This document shows positions 1-8,842 of a stretch of DNA of 64,000 bases, piece by piece (positions within the stretch are counted from its first letter, which is position 1; every line of letters begins with the position of its first letter). The notes below the pieces were generated by a model. It was not told the DNA's origin and did not search any database. It was given only the letters and a program-made list of their open reading frames with translations. Made by a program: the position numbers and the translations under genes. Origin of the DNA: CAVURW01 sp963743595 (GTDB lineage Bacteria; Verrucomicrobiota; Verrucomicrobiia; Methylacidiphilales; UBA1321); NCBI GenBank assembly GCA_963743595.1, contig CAVURW010000259.1:62001-126000 (forward strand), written 5' to 3'.

Positions 1-517
1 ATGCCTCCACGTTTTTTAGTCGCTTTTCCCGATCTAATGTCGCTTGGCTGAAGGTGGGATGCAAGCGAACCAGGGCGTCATGAACCTTCAATTCACGCCG
101 CGATTCCCGTAAGCCTAAGCACAGTTCATGGGCTTGATTGAACCCGCGTGCGCGTTTTCGCAGACGATGTAACGGTACCGGAACAACCCCGGAGAATTCG
201 GCCCCCGCGAAATGGCGATCGTATGTCTCCACCAGCCACTCGACCAAATCACCCCGCCAGAAGTACTCCTGTCGATATTTGAACCCGGTAATCGCGTCGC
301 GCACGGTTCCTTCCATCCGGTAACCCGCGCGGGCTCTTTCAAAATCCCAGGTAATTCCTGTGCAATTAGTACAGATAACAGTCGCGCTGCCTTCGAATGA
401 ACCGAGTAACGGCTCGCCACAAGCATCGCAAATGATTCCCTGGATCGGTTCCGGCGTTTCAAGGTCCGGAAACGGAAACGCGATGTCGACGATTTGTCGA
501 GCGATCGATTCTCCCAT
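1..517 (-). CDS. ComF family protein (phosphoribosyltransferase-like), 3' end beyond window
   Basis: Reading the minus strand from an ATG at 517 gives about 172 residues that run off the left edge. An N-terminal zinc-ribbon segment shows CDAC and, about 20 residues later, CTNC. The diagnostic ComF block VPVPLHRLRKRARGFNQA follows. Known ComFC/GntX-like proteins combine such a ribbon with a PRTase fold and are linked to DNA uptake in competent bacteria, but many homologues have no proven role. An in-frame GTG at 544 is an alternative start; the first in-frame stop upstream lies just beyond it. The PRTase PRPP loop is not visible because the gene is truncated. The family call is secure; a competence role is inference. 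Confidence 0.85.
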   Translation of the reverse strand, partial: MGESIARQIVDIAFPFPDLETPEPIQGIICDACGEPLLGSFEGSATVICTNCTGITWDFERARAGYRMEGTVRDAITGFKYRQEYFWRGDLVEWLVETYDRHFAGAEFSGVVPVPLHRLRKRARGFNQAHELCLGLRESRRELKVHDALVRLHPTFSQATLDREKRLKNVEA

Positions 518-640
518 GCGCGCAGCTCGTAAAATCGACTCCACACGAAAAGATTAGCCACCAAGTCGAAACCGCGTCCACTGGCGATATGGGTAGAACA
601 CCCCATTCTCGAGCCAGTAAAGATCGGGTTAGATAGGAAT

Positions 641-913
641 ATGTTCCATCTCCTCTGGTATCTTATTGTCGGTTTCTTTGAAGGCAGCATCGCTAAATTC
701 TTTGTCCCAGGATTGGGGCATCTCAGCTTGCTCGAAACTTCAGTGGTCGGTGTGGCGGGCTCGCTGTTGGCAGGGGGCTTGGGCCACCTCATGAGCACGC
801 CTGCTGAAGGCTCCTATTTCCACCCAGCCGGCTTTTTTATGTCGATACTGGGTTCTATGTTGGTGCTCTTTTTGCTTATCCATTTTGGAGGCAATTTCGC
901 AGAGCAGCACTAG
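641..913 (+). CDS. GlsB/YeaQ/YmgE-type small membrane protein
   Basis: A 90-residue, very hydrophobic protein with three predicted membrane segments (about residues 3-22, 30-48 and 62-82) separated by short Gly-rich turns, the usual shape of the transglycosylase-associated/YeaQ-YmgE family. Those proteins sit in the inner membrane and are often stress-induced; their biochemical role is not established and no catalytic residues are visible here. The ATG has a weak purine stretch (ATAGGA) just upstream. It lies alone between the divergent ComF gene and the convergent pntB end. The family call rests on length and hydrophobic pattern. Confidence 0.75.
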   Translation: MFHLLWYLIVGFFEGSIAKFFVPGLGHLSLLETSVVGVAGSLLAGGLGHLMSTPAEGSYFHPAGFFMSILGSMLVLFLLIHFGGNFAEQH

Positions 914-924
914 CCGGGCGATCG

Positions 925-2295
925 TTAAGCCTGTTGAACTGCCTGAACCAGTTTGCCCAGCGATTCCTTAGCATCGCCGTAAAGCATGCCGGTATTGTGC
1001 TTAAAGAAAAGCGGGTTTTCAAGGCCTGAAAAACCGCGGCCTTTCCCCCGCTTCAGGACAATAACGGAGCGCGAAAAATCGACATCGAGAATGGGCATGC
1101 CGGCAATCGGGCTGGAAGGATTATCACGTGCATCCGGATTCACGACGTCGTTTGCTCCGATGATAACGGAGACATCGGTCTTAGAAAAATCGGGGTTGAT
1201 TTGTTCGAGCTCGTAGAGTTGCGAGTAGGGAACGTTCGCTTCGGCGAGAAGCACGTTCATGTGGCCGGGCATGCGACCCGCAACGGGGTGCACAGCAAAT
1301 TTAACGGTTACATTACGCTTTTCCAGAGCATCCGAGAGTTCTCGTAAAACATGTTGCGCCTGAGCGGTGGCCATCCCATAACCGGGCACGAACACGACCT
1401 GTCTTGCGTAGGCCAGCTGCGTGGCAACGTCTTCTAAATTCACTTCGCGCATCTCGCCTTGAGCGATGGTAAGCGTCGAATCCGTAACGCTGCCGAATGC
1501 GCCGAACAGCACGTTGGTGATCGAGCGATTCATCGCCTTGCACATGAGCACGGAGAGCATGAACCCGGAAAAGCCGTTGAGCGTGCCCGCGATGATGAGC
1601 ACGTTATTGTTAATGGCGAAACCGGTGGCTGCAGCGGCCAGCCCCGCGTACGAATTCAAGAGCGACATGACAACGGGCATATCGGCGGCGGCAATCGGTA
1701 AAACCAACATCAGGCCGAAAATGAAGGCGACGGTCAGCATCGCGTAGAATGCGGGGGCGTAGCCGGGATCGTACAAGAGGTAGCCGAACGCCCCGACAGC
1801 AATCGCCAGAATCATGAGGTTAAATATGTTCTGACCTTTAAAGGTCATGGGGCTGCCGGGCATGATTCCCTGTAACTTGGCTGCGGCGACGAGACTGCCC
1901 GTGGTGGTCAGCGAACCGAGCAACACTTCAAAGTTGATCGCGATCATCTTGTACATGCCGAGCGACGCGCCGTGCAGGTGATATTCTGCGATGCCCACCA
2001 GTGACGCGGCGAATGCACCGAACGCATGCGAAAGGGCGGTCTGCTGTGGCAGCGCCGTCATCGGTACTAAATGAGCGATGGCTCCGCCGATGAGACTGCC
2101 GAGAATCAACCCGCCGATGATCCACTCGTAGCTAACGATTTCATTCTGAATCAGCGTTCCGACAATCGCGATCAACATGCCAAGCGCCGCCATGCGCATC
2201 CCTGTACGCGCGGAGTCCGGATGACTCAGCCCTTTCATCCCCAAGATGAACAAAATGGAGGCGATTAAGTAGCCGAATTCGGTGAAGTAACTCAT
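925..2295 (-). CDS. pntB: NAD(P) transhydrogenase subunit beta
   Basis: A 456-residue protein of normal PntB length. The N-terminal two thirds hold about nine membrane helices (domain II, the proton channel). The C-terminal part, from about residue 295, is the NADP(H)-binding domain III with the hallmark VPGYGMATAQAQ, then the HPVAGRMPGHMNVLLAEA and GANDVVNP motifs. With the alpha subunits it couples hydride transfer between NADH and NADP+ to proton movement across the inner membrane, supplying NADPH. It is the last gene of pntAA-pntAB-pntB, 8 bp after pntAB. All motifs are intact. Confidence 0.97.
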   Translation of the reverse strand: MSYFTEFGYLIASILFILGMKGLSHPDSARTGMRMAALGMLIAIVGTLIQNEIVSYEWIIGGLILGSLIGGAIAHLVPMTALPQQTALSHAFGAFAASLVGIAEYHLHGASLGMYKMIAINFEVLLGSLTTTGSLVAAAKLQGIMPGSPMTFKGQNIFNLMILAIAVGAFGYLLYDPGYAPAFYAMLTVAFIFGLMLVLPIAAADMPVVMSLLNSYAGLAAAATGFAINNNVLIIAGTLNGFSGFMLSVLMCKAMNRSITNVLFGAFGSVTDSTLTIAQGEMREVNLEDVATQLAYARQVVFVPGYGMATAQAQHVLRELSDALEKRNVTVKFAVHPVAGRMPGHMNVLLAEANVPYSQLYELEQINPDFSKTDVSVIIGANDVVNPDARDNPSSPIAGMPILDVDFSRSVIVLKRGKGRGFSGLENPLFFKHNTGMLYGDAKESLGKLVQAVQQA

Positions 2296-2303
2296 GGCGT
2301 GAC

Positions 2304-2612
2304 CTATTTTTTAACGAGTGCAGGGGAGCTTTTGCTTCGAAAGAATTTGAGCATCCGCTCGGTGATCCAAAACCCACCCACCACATTGATTGTGGCGCAG
2401 GTCACCGCGATGAAGCCGAGTGCCGTGGTAACACTGCCAGAATTGGCACCAGCTATCACAAGTGACCCGACAAGAGTGATGCCCGAAAGCGCATTCGTGG
2501 CCGACATCAGCGGCGTGTGCAGTAAGGGAGGCACGCGTGAAATGACCAGGTAACCGAGGAATGCGGAGAGCGCGAATATGTAGAGTGAGGCGATGAAGAG
2601 TTCTGGGTTCAT
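2304..2612 (-). CDS. pntAB: NAD(P) transhydrogenase subunit alpha, part 2 (membrane part)
   Basis: A 102-residue protein with three to four membrane helices, matching the C-terminal membrane part of the E. coli PntA chain. In many bacteria this part is a separate gene, as here. It contains the family features SRVPPLLHTPLMSATNALSG and the NVVGGFWITERML helix end. Its start overlaps the pntAA stop by 4 bp (ATGA), so the two are very likely translationally coupled. Together with PntB it builds the proton-conducting membrane domain. Confidence 0.95.
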   Translation of the reverse strand: MNPELFIASLYIFALSAFLGYLVISRVPPLLHTPLMSATNALSGITLVGSLVIAGANSGSVTTALGFIAVTCATINVVGGFWITERMLKFFRSKSSPALVKK

Positions 2613-3766
2613 GAGGCGGCGCTTTCTTTTTTGGGCTCGACGAGTTGCCGGAGTCGCTCATTACAGATCACTCCGTTATGGGTAACGAGACACTCTTTGA
2701 GAATGTCGTGAGCCGGATCGAGTCGAAAGGTTTTCTCTTTTGAATTCCAGAAATGCTCGATCAGATTTCCGAGATTGTTCGAGTACATTTCACTAGCCGT
2801 GCGAGGAACGCGGCCCGCCAGGTTGCCGTGACCGATGAGTTTGACGCCATTGAAATCGACCACTTCATCCAAGCGTGAACCCTCGACATTGCCACCGGTT
2901 TCAACCGCTAAATCGACGACCACACTGCCCGGTTTCATTCGCTCGAGCATTGCGCTGGTGATAATTCGAGGCGCTTGCCGACCGAAGACCTGAGCGGTGG
3001 TGATGACCACATCCGCTTGCGCACAGTGCTCCGCCATCACTTCACGTTGCTTGGCCAGTTGCTCCGGTGTGAGTTCTCGCGCGTAGCCTTGGGCTGTCTG
3101 GCCAGTTTCGCCAAGATCGACTTTTACGAATTGCGCGCCGAGCGATTTAACCTGCTCCTCCACTACCGGCCGCGTATCGAACGCCTCCACGACAGCCCCG
3201 AGTCGTCGTGCCGTGGCGATCGCTTGGAGACCCGCGACCCCAACGCCGATGATAAAGACCTTAGCCGGGGAAACCGTGCCGGAGGGCGTGATCATCATCG
3301 GGAAGATTTGCTGCATGCTGTCGGTCGCGAGTGTAACGGCCACGTAACCCGCCAGGTTCGCCTGCGAGCTGAGCGCATCCATCTTCTGCGCTACCGTGGA
3401 GCGTGGAATCATCTCCATGCAGATGGCACTAGTATTGGCCTTGGCGAGCGCTAGAAGAAGCGTCGGTTCCCGGAACGGATCGAGATAACTGATGTGAATG
3501 CCGCCCGATTTGAGCAGGGATATTTCATCGAGCGGCGGCTTGCCGAGACGTAAGACAAGATCGGCGATGGAGAGAGCCTCTTTTCGATTTTTAACGATTT
3601 CTGCGCCTGCGCTCGCGTACTGCTCATCAGTGAAGTGGACCGATTTTCCAACGCCCGACTCGACACAAAGTTCTGCGCCCAGTTTGCCCAATTTCTTAAT
3701 GGTGTTGGGAACCACAGAGACTCGGCGTTCTTTGACATTTGACTCGGCTGGAAAGAAGATTTTCAT
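2609..3766 (-). CDS. pntAA: NAD(P) transhydrogenase subunit alpha, part 1 (NAD-binding)
   Basis: A 385-residue soluble protein, typical of the split alpha1 subunit (domain I). It is related to alanine dehydrogenase: an N-terminal ERRVSVVP block, the nucleotide-binding loop GVGVAG at residues 174-179, the acidic strand end EAFDTRP, and the RQAPRIITSAMLERMKPGSV and DLAVETGGN segments. It binds NAD(H) on the cytoplasmic side and passes hydride to the NADP site of PntB. It is the first gene of the operon; about 138 bp of non-coding DNA to the divergent glycosidase should hold the promoters. Confidence 0.96.
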   Translation of the reverse strand: MKIFFPAESNVKERRVSVVPNTIKKLGKLGAELCVESGVGKSVHFTDEQYASAGAEIVKNRKEALSIADLVLRLGKPPLDEISLLKSGGIHISYLDPFREPTLLLALAKANTSAICMEMIPRSTVAQKMDALSSQANLAGYVAVTLATDSMQQIFPMMITPSGTVSPAKVFIIGVGVAGLQAIATARRLGAVVEAFDTRPVVEEQVKSLGAQFVKVDLGETGQTAQGYARELTPEQLAKQREVMAEHCAQADVVITTAQVFGRQAPRIITSAMLERMKPGSVVVDLAVETGGNVEGSRLDEVVDFNGVKLIGHGNLAGRVPRTASEMYSNNLGNLIEHFWNSKEKTFRLDPAHDILKECLVTHNGVICNERLRQLVEPKKESAAS

Positions 3767-4036
3767 GCGAGAGGTTCTTATGCCTGTTTAGACTACCGCG
3801 TGGATCATGAACCGAAGTTCGTTGAACAGCACGTAAAACTATACAAGAGCGATAAAGAATTCCGTTTCCGGAACTTTCAAAAAGTTGTAACAGAGCGATG
3901 AGATTTGATTGCACCTATTTTCAATTCTCGATTCCCCAGGGCGAGCTGTCATGAATTGGCTGGCGCTCGAGTCGTTCGTTCGCTCCGGTTTAAACGAGCT
4001 CGAACGGGCGATAGCGGGCTGGTAGGTTACGAGCCG

Positions 4037-5731
4037 ATGTGGCGCTACCTTCTATCGACCCTCGCCGTTGTCTCCGTTTCGTCCGGTTCAATCTACGGTG
4101 CACCTCCAGCCGATAGCCTATTGAAGATCTTTAGCATCGGTTCCGACGCGACTAATGGTCGATCGCTGGATGCCTTAAAGCGTTGGGTTCCGCAGATGTC
4201 CAAGATCGGAATCACCAGCATGCGCACGCCCGATTGTGGGTGGGGCGCTGTGGAAAAGGGCGAAGGCCAATGGCAATGGGACGCTTTGGATCGACGGATG
4301 CAGTACCTGGACGACCAACATTTCACGTACGGCGGGTTGCTCCTGGGGAATCCGCGCTGGAATACGCTGGATGAACCACGCAATTTGCCCGTGAATAATC
4401 TTACGGGCTGGTCCAGCTACGTTTCGCAGTTGGTCCACCATGTAAACGGAAGAATCAAATATTGGGAGATCTGGAACGAGCCGCCCAATGGTACGGGCAC
4501 GACGAATCAACCCGCAGATTACGCCAAACTTGTGATCGCTTCCTACGACGCTGCGAAATCGGTCGATCCCACCTGTTTGATCGGTCTGTCGGCTAAATCG
4601 GTGCACGTGAATTATCTTGATCGCGTGATCCAATCCGGGGGCAAGGATCACTTCGATTACATCGTGCTCCATCCCTACGAGACCCTGGGGACGGTGATGA
4701 ATCACCCCGATTGCGAGGCGGTTTTTATGAACATCGTGCCGACCGTTCGCAAGATGCTCGCCGCTCAGGACCCGTCGAGAGTGAATGTCCCGATCTGGTT
4801 TACGGAGCTGGGCTTCAATGCTCGGAGGGGGCAAGAGGTTCAGGCAGCAGCGCTTGTAAAAGCTTACACCATGGGAATCGCCCAGGGCGTGAACTGCATC
4901 AGTTGGTTTGAGGGAATGGATGGCGATAGTGGGCCGATGGGGTTACTGGAAGGGAACGGCACGCCGCGCCCCGCATACACGGCCTTGGCACAATTGATCC
5001 AGTATCTGGGCGAGACTCCCAGCTATCTCGGTTGGCTGCTCTTCAAAGATCGGGACGATGCTTTTGTTTTTCAAGGCGCTCACGGTACGGTGCTCATTAC
5101 CTGGGCACCGCTCGGCCAAAGTGACACCATCCCGTTCGATCAACAGGTCTCGATTGTCCAGCCGAACACGGGTGCCAGCGCGAAGGAAACGACGCTGCTT
5201 CTCACGGATGCTCCAGTCATTATCGACGGCGTCCCGCCGGCCCTCGTCACCGAAGCGAAAGCCAATTCAAAAAAACCGTTCCCGTGGGGCGGCGATTACA
5301 CCCACGCACACTCGATCTCTGTGACGATGGGCGCAACCAATACCGAACATGGGCTCCATACGCAGGCAGCCGAGTCGATTGCTGCGGACGCCGTTCTTTA
5401 CGGTGGCTCAGCACGCTCCGGAGACCTGCCCGGCGGCAACGTCTTCATGGTTGATCCCAATTTTTTAACCTACACCTCCACTCCTATCGAGATTGCGGCC
5501 ACGGTCCGGCGCGGTGTGGCGAACGATCCCGCCACGCTGGTTCTCACGTACGAGTCGACGACTGGCGAAAAGAAGGCCGCGCCTTACGAGATTCCGGAGG
5601 GCACGGCGTGGAATAAGGCGACCTGGCAAATCGATGACTCGCAATTCGTGAGCATGTACGGCTTCAATTTTCGCCTCAACAAAGGACCGTATGCCATTCA
5701 GAGCGTTACCGTCACGAAACGGGAGCCTTAA
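4037..5731 (+). CDS. Secreted clan GH-A glycoside hydrolase (GH39/GH5-like)
   Basis: The ATG at 4037 is preferred over an upstream in-frame start at 3905 because it begins a clean signal peptide (MWRYLLSTLAVVSVSSGSIYGA). The mature protein of about 540 residues starts with a TIM-barrel domain. IWNEPPNG puts the likely acid/base Glu at residue 148, and IWFTELGFN puts the likely nucleophile at about residue 257; a spacing near 110 is usual for clan A. The C-terminal half (about 370-564) is a beta-rich accessory region without an obvious CBM signature. It is probably exported to act on plant or microbial polysaccharide; the substrate cannot be told. It stands alone, divergent from the pnt operon. 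Confidence 0.8.
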   Translation: MWRYLLSTLAVVSVSSGSIYGAPPADSLLKIFSIGSDATNGRSLDALKRWVPQMSKIGITSMRTPDCGWGAVEKGEGQWQWDALDRRMQYLDDQHFTYGGLLLGNPRWNTLDEPRNLPVNNLTGWSSYVSQLVHHVNGRIKYWEIWNEPPNGTGTTNQPADYAKLVIASYDAAKSVDPTCLIGLSAKSVHVNYLDRVIQSGGKDHFDYIVLHPYETLGTVMNHPDCEAVFMNIVPTVRKMLAAQDPSRVNVPIWFTELGFNARRGQEVQAAALVKAYTMGIAQGVNCISWFEGMDGDSGPMGLLEGNGTPRPAYTALAQLIQYLGETPSYLGWLLFKDRDDAFVFQGAHGTVLITWAPLGQSDTIPFDQQVSIVQPNTGASAKETTLLLTDAPVIIDGVPPALVTEAKANSKKPFPWGGDYTHAHSISVTMGATNTEHGLHTQAAESIAADAVLYGGSARSGDLPGGNVFMVDPNFLTYTSTPIEIAATVRRGVANDPATLVLTYESTTGEKKAAPYEIPEGTAWNKATWQIDDSQFVSMYGFNFRLNKGPYAIQSVTVTKREP

Positions 5732-5809
5732 TATTCGTAAGAGCCCGCGTTGCAGTGGTCTTATGGCATTTTGCTTGCGAGATGGGGGCCGGGGCGGTAA
5801 CACCTACGG

Positions 5810-6391
5810 ATGCCCGAGCATGGAACTGTGGAGCGCTGGCTAGAGGAGCATGGCGATTGCTTGTATCGCTACGCCCTTTTCCGGGTGAAGCAACCCGACG
5901 TGGCAGAAGATCTGCTTCAGGAGACGTTTCTAGCCGCGATTAAGCGGAAGGAATCGTTCGAGGGCAAATCACAGGTGCGGACGTGGCTGGTAGGAATATT
6001 GCGGAACAAGATTTTCGATCACTTCCGGAAGATAGGGCGGGAACAGACCTTCAGTGATCTCCGGTATCGCGAGGATGCGGATGAAGAGATGTTCGATGAA
6101 AACGGCGGGTGGAAGCCGGAAGTCGCTCCGAAGCCGTGGGACGCCGGGGAACGCGTGGAGGCGTTGGATCGCCCTGAATTTTGGCGCGTGATGACGGGGT
6201 GTTTGGATAAGATTCCGAAGCGCGTGGGAGATGTTTTCATGCTCCGGGAAATGGAAGAATGCAGCACGGAAGAGATTTGTCGGAGTTTGAGTGTGACGCC
6301 GAACAATTTATGGGTGATGTTGCACCGGGCACGCGCGTCCTTGCGCCAATGCATGGAGATGAACTGGTTTGAACAGGAGCGGGGTGTTTGA
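5810..6391 (+). CDS. ECF-type RNA polymerase sigma factor
   Basis: A 193-residue sigma-70 family protein with only regions 2 and 4. Region 2 (about residues 5-75) has the DVAEDLLQETFLAA helix and the promoter-melting SFEGKSQVRTWLVGILRNK stretch. Region 4 (about 130-185) ends in the helix-turn-helix CSTEEICRSLSVTPNNLWVM. An acidic linker of about 45 residues is somewhat long. Its stop overlaps the TTG start of a zinc-binding anti-sigma candidate by 4 bp, the classic sigma/anti-sigma pairing. The trigger and regulon are unknown. Confidence 0.93.
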   Translation: MPEHGTVERWLEEHGDCLYRYALFRVKQPDVAEDLLQETFLAAIKRKESFEGKSQVRTWLVGILRNKIFDHFRKIGREQTFSDLRYREDADEEMFDENGGWKPEVAPKPWDAGERVEALDRPEFWRVMTGCLDKIPKRVGDVFMLREMEECSTEEICRSLSVTPNNLWVMLHRARASLRQCMEMNWFEQERGV

Positions 6392-6711
6392 AAGACTTTT
6401 TCAGAAAGTGGGTGGTCGGTCCTATCGCCGGACAGGTCTCCGTACCCTGTCGGGAAGCGTATAAGCTGATCTCCGAGCAGCTGGATGGGCCGCTGCCGCT
6501 GCGGCGCTGGGTGCAACTGAAGCTGCACCTTTACATGTGCGACGTCTGTTCCCGTTACGGAGATCAATTGATTCTCCTGCGTAAACTGATGAATTTATAC
6601 GTGGAGCACGCGCACGATCACGACCATGAAGACTCTGCAAAACTCAGCGATGAAGCGAAAGGGCGCATCAAAGAAAAAGTAGCGCAAGGGAGCGAGGGAG
6701 AGTCGAAGTGA
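6388..6711 (+). CDS. Zinc-binding anti-sigma factor candidate (ZAS-like)
   Basis: A 107-residue protein read from a TTG start inside the sigma factor stop (TTGA overlap). Residues around 50-57 read HLYMCDVC, the Hx3Cx2C zinc signature of ZAS anti-sigma factors, with an upstream Cys in VPCREAYKLISEQLDG. No membrane helix is visible, so it would act in the cytoplasm. A C-terminal His/Asp cluster (HAHDHDHED) may bind metal. It probably holds the preceding ECF sigma factor inactive until a redox or metal signal releases it. The overlap with ruvC downstream (GTGA) indicates one transcript. Confidence 0.8.
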   Translation: MKDFFRKWVVGPIAGQVSVPCREAYKLISEQLDGPLPLRRWVQLKLHLYMCDVCSRYGDQLILLRKLMNLYVEHAHDHDHEDSAKLSDEAKGRIKEKVAQGSEGESK

Positions 6712-7211
6712 CCGCCCGGCGGGTGATCCTGGGGATTGATCCTGCGCTACGCAATACCGGTTACGGGGTGATTTCCCAGGAGAACGGCAAGCTGGCCTGC
6801 CTGGGTTATGGCGTGATTCGCAATGAGCAGGTCTTGCGGATGTCGGGGTGCCTAGTGGCCATTCGACAACGCGTCGCGGAGATTGTGGCCGAGTTTCGGC
6901 CCGATTGCGCGGCGGTGGAGGGCATCATTTACCTGCAAAATTATAAAACAGCCATTGTTCTGGGGGCCGCGCGTGGTGCTGGCTTGGTGGCTCTGGCAGA
7001 TGCCGGCATTCCGATCTTCGAGTACGCCCCGAGACGCGTAAAAGCCGCAGCGACCGGGCGAGGCGGTGCACAAAAGGGGCAGGTCGGATTTATGGTGCGG
7101 GCGCTGTTAGGCTTAACCGAGAATCCGCCCAGCGATGCGGCGGACGCACTCGCCGTGGCCGTGACTCATGCGCAAAACCAGGGCATTCTCAATCAAGCGG
7201 TGCAGATTTGA
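6708..7211 (+). CDS. ruvC: Crossover junction endodeoxyribonuclease RuvC
   Basis: A 167-residue protein of normal RuvC length. The four carboxylates expected for the RNase H-like fold are in place: D11 in GIDPALRNTG, E71 in VEGIIY, and D143 and D146 in PSDAADALA. RuvC cuts Holliday junctions produced by recombination and moved by RuvAB. It begins with GTG overlapping the anti-sigma stop by 4 bp, so it appears co-transcribed with the sigma/anti-sigma pair. ruvA and ruvB are not in the window. Confidence 0.95.
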   Translation: MTARRVILGIDPALRNTGYGVISQENGKLACLGYGVIRNEQVLRMSGCLVAIRQRVAEIVAEFRPDCAAVEGIIYLQNYKTAIVLGAARGAGLVALADAGIPIFEYAPRRVKAAATGRGGAQKGQVGFMVRALLGLTENPPSDAADALAVAVTHAQNQGILNQAVQI

Positions 7212-7259
7212 GCGCATAGACTGGCATCGTCGGTTCGATTCAGGTAATCTGACGAGATT

Positions 7260-7751
7260 ATGCCATCGTTTGATGTTGTCTCAGAAGTGGATGTGATGGA
7301 GGTGAAGAACGCCGTGGAGCTCGCGAAAAAGGAGCTGGCGAATCGATTCGATTTCCGCGATGCCAAGGCCGAAATCGAGTTCGATGAAAAGGAAGAGGCG
7401 ATCAAGCTCACCGCGATCGATAAATTTAAGATCACGGCCTTGGAAGAAATTGTCCTAGGCAAGCTGGCCAAGCGCAATATCAGCTTGAAGAATATTGATC
7501 GTAAAGACCCCGATCTCTCCCCTCTCGGTCACGCGCGCCAGGTGCTGAAACTGAAACAGGGCTTGGAGACCGATATCGCCAAGACAATTGTGGCAGCTAT
7601 TAAAGAGACGAAGCTTAAGGTCCAGACGCAGATTCAGGATCGCCAAGTGCGCGTAACCGGAAAAGATCGGGACGATTTGCAGGCGGTCATCGGTGCCCTG
7701 CGCAAAAAGGAGTTTCCCGTGGCACTGAATTTCATCAACTTCCGCCCCTAA
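7260..7751 (+). CDS. YajQ family nucleotide-binding protein
   Basis: A 163-residue protein, the usual YajQ length. It opens with MPSFDVVSEVDVMEVKNAVE and continues with NRFDFRDAKAEIEF, both typical of the family; the end RKKEFPVALNFINFRP is also characteristic. Structures of the family show two ferredoxin-like domains. Members bind cyclic di-GMP or RNA in some bacteria, so a role as a c-di-GMP effector is possible but unproven here. It lies 48 bp after ruvC on the same strand. Confidence 0.93.
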   Translation: MPSFDVVSEVDVMEVKNAVELAKKELANRFDFRDAKAEIEFDEKEEAIKLTAIDKFKITALEEIVLGKLAKRNISLKNIDRKDPDLSPLGHARQVLKLKQGLETDIAKTIVAAIKETKLKVQTQIQDRQVRVTGKDRDDLQAVIGALRKKEFPVALNFINFRP

Positions 7752-7770
7752 GCCCCTGAGCCCCTAACCC

Positions 7771-8220
7771 ATGGTGAAGAGCAAATCAGCGGAGGCGAAG
7801 CGGTTTTGGATGGTGAAACAGGAACCGGAGGCTTATCCGTTCTCGAAATTAGTGGAGGATAAGACCACCGACTGGACGGGCGTGCGCAATTTCCAAGCAC
7901 GAAACTTCCTGCGAGAAATGAAAAAGGGCGACCTAGTTTTCTACTACCACAGCGTCTCAGAAAAAGCGGTGGTGGGTCTGGCGAAAGTCGAGAAAGAGGC
8001 GTTCCCCGACCCGACCCGCGATGAAGGCGATTGGGTATGCGTGGTGCTGGAAGCGGTCAAGGCGCTGCCCACGCCGGTGACCCTAGCGAATATCAAGGCG
8101 GAAAAGAAATTGGCCGAGTTACCGCTCATTCGCCAATCGCGTTTATCCGTGATGCCGGTGCCGCCGGGAATGGCGCAGGTTTTGTGCACGATGGGCGGAG
8201 TGGATTTTTCGAAGCTTTAG
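7771..8220 (+). CDS. EVE domain protein
   Basis: A 149-residue protein made of a single EVE domain: FWMVKQEPEAYPFSKL, then DWTGVRNFQARNFLREMKKGD, LVFYYHS, and the end block LIRQSRLSVMPV. EVE is a PUA-like fold that binds modified bases in DNA or RNA and is related to YTH domains. Stand-alone versions are common single-copy genes, and the domain also appears fused to restriction enzymes. Here it follows yajQ by 19 bp with nothing defence-related beside it, so a general RNA/DNA modification reader is the likelier role. Confidence 0.93.
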   Translation: MVKSKSAEAKRFWMVKQEPEAYPFSKLVEDKTTDWTGVRNFQARNFLREMKKGDLVFYYHSVSEKAVVGLAKVEKEAFPDPTRDEGDWVCVVLEAVKALPTPVTLANIKAEKKLAELPLIRQSRLSVMPVPPGMAQVLCTMGGVDFSKL

Positions 8221-8249
8221 GTTGAATTTGGGGATATGGTTTCGCCTGG

Positions 8250-8828
8250 ATGAACCTTGTCCCCTACCCAAAAGCGGTCCCAGCAGGGTTAACGATTATA
8301 GACGACCGGCAGGGAACGGGCGTTGCGCGTCACTGGTACTCCGCCGCGAATTGGGTTTTCTTTGTATTTGTGCTCGTCTGGGACTCTTTTGCGGTCGCGA
8401 TCTGGGCGGTGATTATCCTGCTGGTCTTCCCGGACCATTTCTCCATTTTGCTATCGATTCTCCCGCTCTTATTCATGTCGACTGTCCTGCTGATCAGCTG
8501 CCTCTGCATCACCTATTCATCAATCGCCAGTTTCTTCAATAAAACGCGCATTTACGTTCATGCGGATCGCGTCGATATCCTGATCGGGCCTCTACCATGG
8601 GCTGGATCGAGATCGTTTCCCCGGACCGATCTGAATGAGTTCACAGTAAGTGCTGCGGCTCGACGAGATCGTGGAGTTGCGGTGTACCAGATTATCGCGG
8701 TCGATCGGAGCAACCGGGATCAGAGTTTGGTGGGCGGCTTTACCAGCCGGGAACAGGCGGAGTACGTGCGTGGATTTTTGAAGCACATCTATTCGAGGGA
8801 ATCGCCAAGAACGCAGGCTCTGGTGTGA
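8250..8828 (+). CDS. Membrane protein of unknown function with PH-like C-terminal domain
   Basis: A 192-residue protein with two strong membrane helices (about residues 33-60 and 66-92) followed by a soluble region of about 95 residues. That region (IYVHADRVDILIGPLPWAG ... DLNEFTV) has the strand pattern of the bacterial PH-like domains found after two helices in many small membrane proteins; this is inference from layout. It lies 29 bp downstream of the EVE gene and may share its transcript. No specific function can be assigned. Confidence 0.65.
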   Translation: MNLVPYPKAVPAGLTIIDDRQGTGVARHWYSAANWVFFVFVLVWDSFAVAIWAVIILLVFPDHFSILLSILPLLFMSTVLLISCLCITYSSIASFFNKTRIYVHADRVDILIGPLPWAGSRSFPRTDLNEFTVSAAARRDRGVAVYQIIAVDRSNRDQSLVGGFTSREQAEYVRGFLKHIYSRESPRTQALV

Positions 8829-8842
8829 TTGTCAGATCATAA

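Noticed and set aside
115..798. 227-codon minus-strand frame
   Set aside because: It covers the ComF-like gene in the wrong frame and runs antisense through the YeaQ/YmgE-like gene.
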